This document shows positions 1 through 5,148 of a stretch of 10,880 bases of DNA, piece after piece. The translations under genes were made by a program, and so were the position numbers. The stretch comes from Thermogutta sp. GTDB lineage: Bacteria; Planctomycetota; Planctomycetia; Pirellulales; Thermoguttaceae. Every line of letters begins with the position of its first letter. The stretch's first letter is position 1. Location: positions 1 to 10,880 of the forward strand of contig NZ_JACIYL010000060.1 of assembly GCF_014359955.1 (NCBI RefSeq), written 5' to 3'. The notes beneath the pieces are model-generated. The model was not told the DNA's origin. It was given only the letters and a program-made list of their open reading frames with translations, and searched no databases.

Positions 1-1
1 G

Positions 2-277
2 ACTTCCTCGGCAACGTTTCGTAATGATAGTTCTCTCACACGGGTCGTCTCACCCATCGGAGAACAGCAAACCCACGCGGGTTGGATTCCCCTGGGGCGG
101 GATACCGCGCTCGAACAGCGAATCATTGAAATGATTGGGGCTCGATTCGGTCTGCTTCCTGTTCCCGCCGCATCAACGCCGCCGCTGGAGGATATCAACA
201 TCCCGACTCAGGGCGGTCAAGTCATTCAGCAGAATCCGCTCCCGCCGTTGCAGCCGGTTCCCGGAAGAAACCCATGA
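2..277 (+). CDS. C-terminal part of an unidentified protein (5' end outside window)
   Basis: An open frame runs in from the left edge and stops at TGA 275-277, giving 91 visible residues. The middle part, ending in ALEQRIIEMIGARFGLLPV, looks like the last folded helix of a domain. The final roughly 35 residues are a flexible tail rich in Pro, Gln and Asn. No motif allows a functional call, and the start lies outside the window. It converges on the histidine kinase gene, with 92 bases between the two stops. The case for it being real is the absence of stops together with protein-like composition up to a clean stop next to a convergent gene. Function unknown. Confidence 0.6.
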   Translation, partial: TSSATFRNDSSLTRVVSPIGEQQTHAGWIPLGRDTALEQRIIEMIGARFGLLPVPAASTPPLEDINIPTQGGQVIQQNPLPPLQPVPGRNP

Positions 278-296
278 TTCGGGGTACGGTGTAGCG

Positions 297-325
297 TCTG
301 GCATCTGCGGGGAAAGATGCTCAGA
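297..325 (+). terminator. hairpin between two convergent genes, possible terminator without U-tract
   Basis: TCTG+GCATCT (297-306) pairs with AGATGC+CAGA (315-325) around an 8-base loop, with one bulged T at 321, giving a 10-pair stem. It sits between the stop of the plus-strand gene and the stop of the minus-strand kinase gene, where a shared terminator is expected. Neither strand has a T-run just after the stem: the plus strand continues with A's, and the minus strand has T's only before it. Intrinsic termination is therefore doubtful. Confidence 0.3.
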
Positions 326-369
326 AAAACCGATCTTCACTGCTGTGCCCCGCCTTTTGTCGATCAGGC

Positions 370-1293
370 TCAGGAAGAGACATTGTCCAGTGGTCCCTCG
401 CGACCTGTGGGAAGTGGCTCGGGAGACACCTCGCCGTTGACGAGCCGGGCGAACGTGGGAGCCGCCGGCACGGATTGTGAGCGGAAAGCCGTCGGCTGTG
501 TGGTCTCATTTGGGTTACTCGAGGGGGACGATGTCGCTACCGCCGCGCAGGGCAACCGAATGGTGAAACATGTGCCTTTGCCCACCGCACTTTCCACCCG
601 AATGCGCCCGCGGTGCGCCTCGATAATCTCCTTGCAGGCAGAGAGTCCCAGGCCTGTTCCCCCCTTTCCACTGGCATCTGGGCCCGTCTTGGTTGTGAAG
701 AAGGGATCGAAGATTTTGGGCAGGATTTCTGGCGGGATCCCCGTGCCGTAATCGCGGATTTGAAGATCCACGAACTCCGAACCGGGGTCGTGATGGAGTC
801 GGATGACCAGGCGTCCGCCCCGCGGCATGGCCTGTCGGGCATTGGTCAAAAGGTTGAGGAGCACCTGCTGAATCTGACCCGGGTTGGCCATTACAGGTGG
901 CACCTCTTCCATGGCCACTTCCACCCGGATGTGGTATTTGTTCATCTCCCGTTCCAGAAGGAGCAACGTGTCGGCGAGCAGTTGGCGGAGATCGGTTGGC
1001 TCCATGGTGTTGGAGCGTCGCCGTGCCATGCCCAAGATCGTCTGTGTGATCCGTGAACCCCGCGTGGCAGCGGCGAGAATTGCATCAAAGGCTTTGTCTC
1101 GGGTGGCATCATCGCGATGCCGCAGGCCGTGCCGGGCCCAGTTGATGATCGTGGTGAGGACGTTGTTGAACTCGTGGGTCGTCGTGCCCACAAGCTCCCC
1201 CAGGGCAGTGTAACGTTGGGTTTGCAGAAGTTGTTCTTTGAGAAACGCGATTTGTTGCTCGGGTGGAAGTGATTTCAGGGTGTTTTCGTCCAC
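370..1293 (-). CDS. soluble two-component sensor histidine kinase (NtrB/ZraS-type core)
   Basis: Predicted to autophosphorylate on histidine with ATP and pass the phosphate to a response regulator. Numbering from GTG 1293 (307 residues): a short N-terminal helix; a HisKA dimerisation domain with the H-box THEFNN (phospho-acceptor His40); then a HATPase_c domain with N-box NLLTNARQA (Asn151), G1 box DYGTGI (181-186), F-box FDPFFTTK (195-202) and G2 box GTGLGL (212-217). All catalytic boxes are intact. There is no membrane segment or recognisable PAS/GAF sensor domain, so it is cytoplasmic and probably senses through a partner. The last roughly 58 residues are a Ser/Pro/Thr-rich tail. The frame also opens at GTG 1320, but GTG 1293 has AAGGG seven bases upstream and gives a cleaner N-terminus (MDENTLKSLPPEQQ). 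No response regulator lies beside it. Confidence 0.93.
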   Translation of the reverse strand: MDENTLKSLPPEQQIAFLKEQLLQTQRYTALGELVGTTTHEFNNVLTTIINWARHGLRHRDDATRDKAFDAILAAATRGSRITQTILGMARRRSNTMEPTDLRQLLADTLLLLEREMNKYHIRVEVAMEEVPPVMANPGQIQQVLLNLLTNARQAMPRGGRLVIRLHHDPGSEFVDLQIRDYGTGIPPEILPKIFDPFFTTKTGPDASGKGGTGLGLSACKEIIEAHRGRIRVESAVGKGTCFTIRLPCAAVATSSPSSNPNETTQPTAFRSQSVPAAPTFARLVNGEVSPEPLPTGREGPLDNVSS

Positions 1294-1303
1294 GGAAGTG
1301 CCC

Positions 1304-1332
1304 TTGCAACAGAGTACCACAGTGACTATAGA
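1304..1332 (+). promoter_or_regulatory. candidate sigma-70-like promoter toward the 81-residue protein gene
   Basis: TTGCAA (1304-1309) and TATAGA (1327-1332) are separated by 17 bases, the optimal spacing, and each matches 4 of 6 consensus positions. It would leave a leader of about 220 bases before the ATG at 1559, and its -35 lies at the extreme 5' end of the kinase reading frame. A chance match is possible. Confidence 0.25.
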
Positions 1333-1408
1333 CTGCCTTCGAGCCGTGTTTTTGCGGGTGTTTCTGGCGAACGACTACCCGATTCCACGCGCCTTTTCAG
1401 GAAATTTG

Positions 1409-1418
1409 GCCACGTGGC
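1409..1418. repeat. perfect palindrome GCCACGTGGC, possible operator
   Basis: A 10-base perfect dyad centred on CACGTG, lying in the divergent spacer between the kinase gene and the small-protein gene, where a regulator site could act on either side. No second copy was noticed nearby, and no regulator can be assigned. Confidence 0.25.
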
Positions 1419-1558
1419 AACACGGCTTCCCCACCGGACACAAGAGATATTGCTATAGAGTTCATCGGCTGAACCGTACCCGTTTCACAGGAACAGTTTG
1501 CAGTACGCAAATAGATCCGCCAGGTTTTACAGTTTCTCGGTAGCGGGGAATCGAAAGC

Positions 1559-1804
1559 ATGGATGGAAGCGATGTTCTGCGTAGCCTGGACGAATTGAGG
1601 AGGAGATTAATTGGTAAAGGCTGGGCAATAAGAGAAGAATGGCTTAACGGCAGGGGCTGCCATATGTGCGAAATTCGGGGACAAAAGGTCGTCTTTGTCG
1701 ATGTCAGCCTGACCCCCCGAGAACAGATGGTCCAACTCCAGGAAATCTGCTCGGCCCTGGAATCCTCCGGTCATTCGGTTGAAGAATTGGCCAGACCGGC
1801 CTGA
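1559..1804 (+). CDS. small conserved-looking protein of unknown function (81 residues)
   Basis: A compact soluble protein: N-terminal amphipathic helix (DVLRSLDELRRRLIGKG), then a two-strand core around GCHMCEIRGQKVVFVDVSLTP (Cys34 and Cys37 in a CxxC pair, Asp48 after the second strand), then a helix REQMVQLQEICSALES. This helix-strand-strand-helix order and regular hydrophobic spacing are what a real small domain shows, unlike the shadow frames around it. The CxxC alone is too little to claim metal or redox function. It starts at ATG 1559 with GGGGA about nine bases upstream. It ends seven bases from the nadD stop on the other strand, leaving no room for a terminator. Helical planctomycete small proteins of this kind are usually annotated hypothetical; I do not recognise the family. 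Confidence 0.7.
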   Translation: MDGSDVLRSLDELRRRLIGKGWAIREEWLNGRGCHMCEIRGQKVVFVDVSLTPREQMVQLQEICSALESSGHSVEELARPA

Positions 1805-1811
1805 GTGAGCT

Positions 1812-2462
1812 TCAACAGACGTGGCTTTCCCTTGTAGCCGCCGCATGGGCGGGAGTGTCTTTGTATAGTCCATGGTGCAGAATGTACATCTCCACGGCCT
1901 TGGGGACACGAAACCGAATGCTTTTCCCGGAAGCCACCCGGGCACGGATCTCTGAGGCCGATAATTCAATTTGGGGCATGTCCACCTGAAGCTGGAGAAC
2001 TCTTTCGAACCGGCTGGGCTCCATCATCGCGCGGAGGCCATCCAGAGAGGGAAGGGGCATTCCTGCGCGGCGGACTCCGACGGGGATGGCGAGGCGGCAG
2101 ATTTCCGCGGCCTCCCGCCAGTTGGGAAGATCGTTGAGCATGTCCGCCCCGACAAGCAGAAACAGTTCCGCCTGTGGAAACTGACCTTTCAAAAAGCGAA
2201 GTGTTTCCACCGTGTAACTGATTTCTCGCCGCTCAATTTCATACCGGCAGATTTCGAACCCCGGTTCACCCCCGATGGCCAGTTCCAGCATGGCCACACG
2301 ATGTTCTGCCGGGGTGAGTGGCCGCTGGCGTTTGTGGGGCGGTTGCCCGGCCGGTATGAAGAGCACCTTCTCCAGGCAGAGCTGCTCCCGACAGCACTCT
2401 GCCAAAAGGAGATGTCCATAGTGCACCGGATCAAAACTACCGCCAAAGACTCCCAGACGCAT
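1812..2462 (-). CDS. nadD: nicotinate-nucleotide adenylyltransferase (NadD)
   Basis: Catalyses ATP + nicotinate mononucleotide to deamido-NAD + diphosphate, the adenylyl-transfer step of NAD synthesis, in the cytoplasm. At 216 residues it has the family's usual size. Diagnostic motifs are in order: the nucleotidyltransferase signature GGSFDPVHYGH (7-17, containing HxGH), PAGQPPHK (37-44) for nicotinate nucleotide binding, SYTVETL (82-88), LVGADML (103-109), W115, and the C-terminal ISxSxIR-type ATP-binding motif as IELSASEIRAR (165-175), followed by VPKAVEMYI. Nothing catalytic is missing. The C-terminal tail beyond about residue 203 is variable. ATG 2462 is the only sensible start in frame; an AAGGA lies about 13 bases upstream, longer spacing than usual. 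It is unusually isolated: rsfS and proA/obg, frequent nadD neighbours in other bacteria, are absent here. A terminator-like hairpin lies upstream in its leader (2512-2563). Confidence 0.97.
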   Translation of the reverse strand: MRLGVFGGSFDPVHYGHLLLAECCREQLCLEKVLFIPAGQPPHKRQRPLTPAEHRVAMLELAIGGEPGFEICRYEIERREISYTVETLRFLKGQFPQAELFLLVGADMLNDLPNWREAAEICRLAIPVGVRRAGMPLPSLDGLRAMMEPSRFERVLQLQVDMPQIELSASEIRARVASGKSIRFRVPKAVEMYILHHGLYKDTPAHAAATRESHVC

Positions 2463-2511
2463 TTGAACAGAGCGGTCCTTCTTAACACAGACGGCAGTTC
2501 ATTCGTCCCCC

Positions 2512-2563
2512 AAAACAAAAAACAATCCTCTTCCCGCTGCAAGCCTCCGGGAAACCGAGGATT
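2512..2563 (-). terminator. intrinsic-terminator-shaped hairpin upstream of nadD (possible attenuator)
   Basis: Read on the minus strand, AATCCTC (2563-2557) pairs with GAGGATT (2530-2524), and inside it TTCCCG (2553-2548) pairs with CGGGAA (2536-2531). This gives 13 pairs with a 3-base GGT bulge and an 11-base loop. The stem is followed at once by G, six T's, G, four T's. This is a textbook terminator layout on the minus strand only; the plus strand shows an A-run before the stem. CCTC of the left arm can alternatively pair with GAGG in the loop, a mutually exclusive fold. It lies about 50 bases before nadD with no minus-strand gene upstream of it to terminate, so it may attenuate nadD or end a small RNA. 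Confidence 0.6.
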
Positions 2564-2569
2564 CGCTTC

Positions 2570-2599
2570 ATTCTATCGTGGTCAGCAAGGCAGCGTCAG
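2570..2599 (-). promoter_or_regulatory. candidate promoter reading toward nadD
   Basis: On the minus strand, CTGACG (2599-2594) and TAGAAT (2575-2570) are 18 bases apart, with 4/6 and 5/6 consensus matches. The -35 overlaps a dyad GTCAG-GA-CTGAC (2595-2606), which could be an operator. The expected start of transcription, near 2563, is also the foot of the terminator-like hairpin. Either this promoter or the terminator reading is therefore incomplete, or the leader is designed to abort. Confidence 0.3.
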
Positions 2600-2657
2600 G
2601 ACTGACCCGTCTACATTTTTGTGAGAACCTGCGCACTGCCGCGAGTTCGGGGTGCCG

Positions 2658-2679
2658 GGGGTAATTCATGAATTGCCCC
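2658..2679. repeat. long palindrome with AATTCATGAATT core
   Basis: The core at 2663-2674 is a perfect 12-base palindrome. Outside it, T2662 faces G2675, and GGGG (2658-2661) faces CCCC (2676-2679). As plus-strand RNA this folds as a nine-pair hairpin with one U-G wobble and loop CAUG. As DNA it is an operator-like dyad between the two divergent genes. Confidence 0.45.
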
Positions 2680-2791
2680 TCCCTTTCAACCAGCGACGGA
2701 GGCAAGCCGCTGGAGCTCGGGCGGGAGATGGATTCACCAAACGGCGCAAGGTGGACCTGACAAGCCGGTCTCCCGGAGGAGAACTGCGGAG

Positions 2792-2809
2792 GGGAACGCG
2801 CCCGTTCCC
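2792..2809. repeat. strong short hairpin GGGAACG/CGTTCCC
   Basis: Seven perfect base pairs close a four-base loop CGCC. It is not followed by a T-run on either strand, so it is not an intrinsic terminator. It lies ten bases after the smaller hairpin at 2769-2782. The role is unknown. Confidence 0.4.
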
Positions 2810-2898
2810 GGGCTGGATCGGCTCATGTTTTCGGGAGCGAAGAGTCAACTCGGCAACCGTTGTTACGGGGCGGAACCCGCACAGATTTTTCCTGAGGG

Positions 2899-2928
2899 TT
2901 GCATCGGTGGGGGGAGCGCTCGTACAAT
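2899..2928 (+). promoter_or_regulatory. candidate promoter of the 157-residue membrane protein gene
   Basis: TTGCAT (2899-2904) and TACAAT (2923-2928, 5 of 6 consensus) are separated by 18 bases. Transcription would begin near 2935, about 30 bases before the ATG at 2967. The position is natural and argues against the longer reading frame that opens at 2652. Confidence 0.4.
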
Positions 2929-2966
2929 GCCAATGGACGGTTGGTTGGGGAAAGTGGGGCCCGATT

Positions 2967-3440
2967 ATGCCGGACGAGCTCTCGCTCATTCTGATTCCGC
3001 TCGCTGTGGCGGCGATCCTGGCGGCGCTTTGGCGACCACTCCGCAGGTTGCAGGCTCGGGCTGTGTTCGAAAAGGCACGCCGCCAGTTTCATCGTCAGCG
3101 CGAAAGCCTGGAGGCAAGGCTTGTCCGCCAAATTGCTGTTCCGGTGGTGGCGGGTGAGCTCGAGTGGGTGGATTGCGAGTTTGACGATGAAGTTCTCTAT
3201 CTGAGGGAACGCGGCGGCCATCGGCTCGCTGCAGTTGTGCTGGTTACATTGGGAACGGATTCCGATTGGCTGCCCGCCAGTGAGGAGTCGCAGCGGTGTG
3301 GCGTGGCCATCTTCCGCTTCGACAAAGATCATTGGACCGTCGATCCCAAAGTGTATATGAATCTCACCCCGGAAGATGTCGTGCGCCAGTTTTCCGGCAC
3401 AATGGAAGTCCTTTACCGCGAATCAACGCGAAGGCCGTAG
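2967..3440 (+). CDS. membrane-anchored protein of unknown function (157 residues)
   Basis: Begins MPDELSLILIPLAVAAILAAL, one hydrophobic segment (about residues 5-21) followed by Arg-rich WRPLRRLQARAVFEKARRQFHRQRE. The charge pattern suggests an N-terminal anchor with the rest of the protein in the cytoplasm. Residues 24-55 form a charged, probably coiled-coil helix. Residues 56-157 look like a small alpha/beta domain (strands EWVDCEFDDEVLYLRE, RLAAVVLVTLG, GVAIFRFDKDHWTVD, then helix TPEDVVRQFSGTMEVLY). I do not recognise the family. The frame is open from 2652, but residues before 2967 are low-complexity Arg/Gly/Pro and a plausible promoter sits at 2899-2928, so ATG 2967 (GGGG seven bases upstream) is chosen. 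It diverges from nadD and ends 16 bases from the stop of the convergent secreted-protein gene. Confidence 0.75.
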   Translation: MPDELSLILIPLAVAAILAALWRPLRRLQARAVFEKARRQFHRQRESLEARLVRQIAVPVVAGELEWVDCEFDDEVLYLRERGGHRLAAVVLVTLGTDSDWLPASEESQRCGVAIFRFDKDHWTVDPKVYMNLTPEDVVRQFSGTMEVLYRESTRRP

Positions 3441-3456
3441 AACGCTCGGTAGGGAG

Positions 3457-4902
3457 CTAGGGTGTGTCGGTCCGCCGGGGCGCTTTCATGGCAATCTCTT
3501 TGACAAGCTCCTCGACTTCTCGTGGATTGAGATACAGATTGACCAGCCGACGGGTCTCCTCGAACATCTTGTCGATCTGCTTTTGACCCACCGGATCCGG
3601 GCAGAACAGCCGCTGTTGTTGCTGCGTCAGCTCGCTGGAGAAAACCTCTCGGGATTTGAGCTGGAGGAGCTGGTCTCGCAACCGGATGGCCTGCTCCCAA
3701 TCTCCGGCGGCAATCCGGGCGCGGAGCCGTGCGATGAGGACACTCCGCAAAGTGACGAGATCAACGAGCTGATCCTGAACACTCATGAGGTAACCCTCCG
3801 CCAGAAGCCGGGGATCGTCGTCAGGCAGGGCGAGTTCAGTAAATTCCGTTGATCCATCCACCAGGGGCACTTTCGCAAGCACCCGACGGCCATGCTTGAC
3901 CCACAGGAGCTTCCATCCCGGTGGGTCCTCGGTCGGTATTTCAACCTGGCCGGCGAAGTCGGTGCGCCCCAGGAATTGTGGTGAGCCCTCACCATCCGGC
4001 TGGGCGAGCACTTCGTACCCGACCAGCGGTTTTTGCGAATCCTGACGATTCCGCAGGGAAAGCACCACGGACCGTGACCGAGGCGTCACAGCCCAGGCGA
4101 GAAGCTGCACCCTCCCGCGACGTCGGGCGCTGAGAGGGTTTTTCAGGCCAGAAATAATCTGGCAACTCACGCTCCCGTCCTCGGCGGGGGGCCCTTCCGG
4201 CGATTGCAGAATCGTCCACGGGAGGGGAACCACTGCGCGGGCATTTCCGTCGCGATCTTCATACCGAGCGAGAGCGAGAAACTGGCGGCGGGGCAATGGA
4301 GAACGTTCCTCCATCAGAAGACTTCCCTGGAGATCCAGGCGAACAGCCTGTTGTTCCACCAGGCGAATCTGTGCTACCGGGACGACAGCCCGGCGCACTG
4401 TTTCTGCGGCAGCCGCCAGGACACCCGACCAGGTTGGGGCGGTGTGCTCCACAAGCGGGCCCAGGCGTTCGACCCTCACATCCCAGTCGCGCGACACGAC
4501 GTGCCAACCGAGCCCGGTTCTTTTCACCGCGAGAACCACCACTTTGTCGCGCAGGGCCACCTTCCGCCAGGAAGTCGGGGGATCAAAAGGGAGATCTCGG
4601 CGGAGTGCGGCACGGAGAATCGCCCGATCCTCCGCGGACGGGGGCGCCACAGACACGCGCCACGCAGGGCCCTGTTCGCTGGCGAGCCTCTCGCCAAGTT
4701 GGCGGCAGAACTCCTGCTCCAGGCCGGTGGAGGTGGCGATCTCCGGAGGAAGCAGGCAGATCACGTTCAGCCGGCACGGTACAAGTGTAAAAAAGCTCTG
4801 GCCGTAAACGACCGGAAAAGCACCAAGCCAAGCAAGCGCCGCTGCGGCGATGAGTGCTTCCCGCAGCAAACGTGTTTTTTCGATCGGTTGTCGCCTCATC
4901 AT
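3457..4902 (-). CDS. secreted protein of unknown family (481 residues), last gene of the three-gene cluster
   Basis: From ATG 4902 the protein opens MMRRQPIEKTRLLREALIAA and has a hydrophobic stretch to about residue 33 ending VVYGQ, a signal peptide with likely cleavage near 34/35. Residues 43-180 alternate strands and helices (LNVICLLPPEI, a helix LEQEFCRQLGERLA, DKVVVLAVKR, GWHVVSRDWDVRVERLGP, a long helix TWSGVLAAAAETVRRAV). The middle (185-350) is beta-rich, including LVGYEVLAQPDGEGSPQFLGRTDFAGQVEIP, which resembles a carboxypeptidase-regulatory-like or similar beta-sandwich. The last roughly 110 residues are helical and Gln/Arg/Glu-rich. No catalytic motif is seen and I do not recognise the family. 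The frame opens further upstream at 5055, but that 51-residue extension would bury the signal peptide. ATG 4902 has an AGG just upstream. It probably belongs to the same unit as the two genes upstream, though 246 bases separate it from the nearest. Confidence 0.8.
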   Translation of the reverse strand: MMRRQPIEKTRLLREALIAAAALAWLGAFPVVYGQSFFTLVPCRLNVICLLPPEIATSTGLEQEFCRQLGERLASEQGPAWRVSVAPPSAEDRAILRAALRRDLPFDPPTSWRKVALRDKVVVLAVKRTGLGWHVVSRDWDVRVERLGPLVEHTAPTWSGVLAAAAETVRRAVVPVAQIRLVEQQAVRLDLQGSLLMEERSPLPRRQFLALARYEDRDGNARAVVPLPWTILQSPEGPPAEDGSVSCQIISGLKNPLSARRRGRVQLLAWAVTPRSRSVVLSLRNRQDSQKPLVGYEVLAQPDGEGSPQFLGRTDFAGQVEIPTEDPPGWKLLWVKHGRRVLAKVPLVDGSTEFTELALPDDDPRLLAEGYLMSVQDQLVDLVTLRSVLIARLRARIAAGDWEQAIRLRDQLLQLKSREVFSSELTQQQQRLFCPDPVGQKQIDKMFEETRRLVNLYLNPREVEELVKEIAMKAPRRTDTP

Positions 4903-5148
4903 GTGGCCTGTCGACACGTAAAAGGCGAGTTTTATTTGTCGCCGAACGCCAACCGGATCCGGCAAATGTTTCCCCGAAGGACGCCACCAGGTAATCGGGG
5001 TGGCTGGATTGCGTGATGGCTCATCGCTTTTGCAAAACTGCCTCGATAAAGCCATATTCCCTCGGAGTGGCGAACTACCCGCCCATCGAGGAATCTCGTC
5101 GTTTTACGGGACCTCCGTCGGTTTGTCTGTGAGCCGGCCATCACGCGG
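4903..5148. other. spacer between the solute-binding fusion gene and the secreted-protein gene
   Basis: Contains no convincing gene. A weak stem AGCCG/CGGCT (5132-5150) overlaps the stop of the upstream gene but has no T-run after it. GCGTGATGGC at 5011-5020 is repeated inverted at 5137-5146. No clear promoter was found on the minus strand, so read-through from the upstream gene or an internal promoter are both possible. Confidence 0.4.

Larger units (their letters stand above)
1294..1558. other. divergent intergenic region between the kinase gene and the small-protein gene
   Basis: The translations of this stretch look non-coding. It contains a plus-strand promoter-like pair at 1304-1332 and a 10-base perfect palindrome at 1409-1418, both listed separately. 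On the minus strand a TATAGT at 1325-1330 could serve as a -10 element for the kinase gene. It would place the start of transcription near 1318, which fits translation from GTG 1293 better than from GTG 1320, but no good -35 accompanies it. Confidence 0.5.
2600..2922. other. non-coding part of the nadD / 157-residue-protein spacer, rich in dyads
   Basis: Neither strand shows convincing protein-coding character; frames here translate to Arg/Pro/Ser-rich junk. Three compact hairpins are visible: 2658-2679 (AATTCATGAATT core flanked by GGGG and CCCC), TCTCC-CGGA-GGAGA at 2769-2782, and GGGAACG-CGCC-CGTTCCC at 2792-2809. I could not match the region to RNase P RNA, tmRNA, SRP RNA or a known riboswitch. 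Confidence 0.45.

Noticed and set aside
2540..2960. RNase P RNA, tmRNA or SRP RNA in the nadD spacer
   Set aside because: The conserved cores of these RNAs (for example the GAGGAAAGTCC element of RNase P RNA and the SRP Alu/apical loop sequences) were looked for on both strands and not found.
2652..2966. N-terminal extension of the 157-residue protein to an ATG at 2652
   Set aside because: The extension is low-complexity Arg/Gly/Pro, lies over hairpins and a promoter-like pair, and would place the membrane segment in the middle of the protein.
2666..2989. Minus-strand open frame of 107 codons in the nadD spacer
   Set aside because: Composition is Arg/Ser/Pro-rich with no domain pattern, and it overlaps the start of the better-supported plus-strand gene; the frame is explained by high GC.
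4903..5055. Upstream start at 5055 for the secreted 481-residue protein
   Set aside because: It would put 51 poorly coding residues before an evident signal peptide at ATG 4902.
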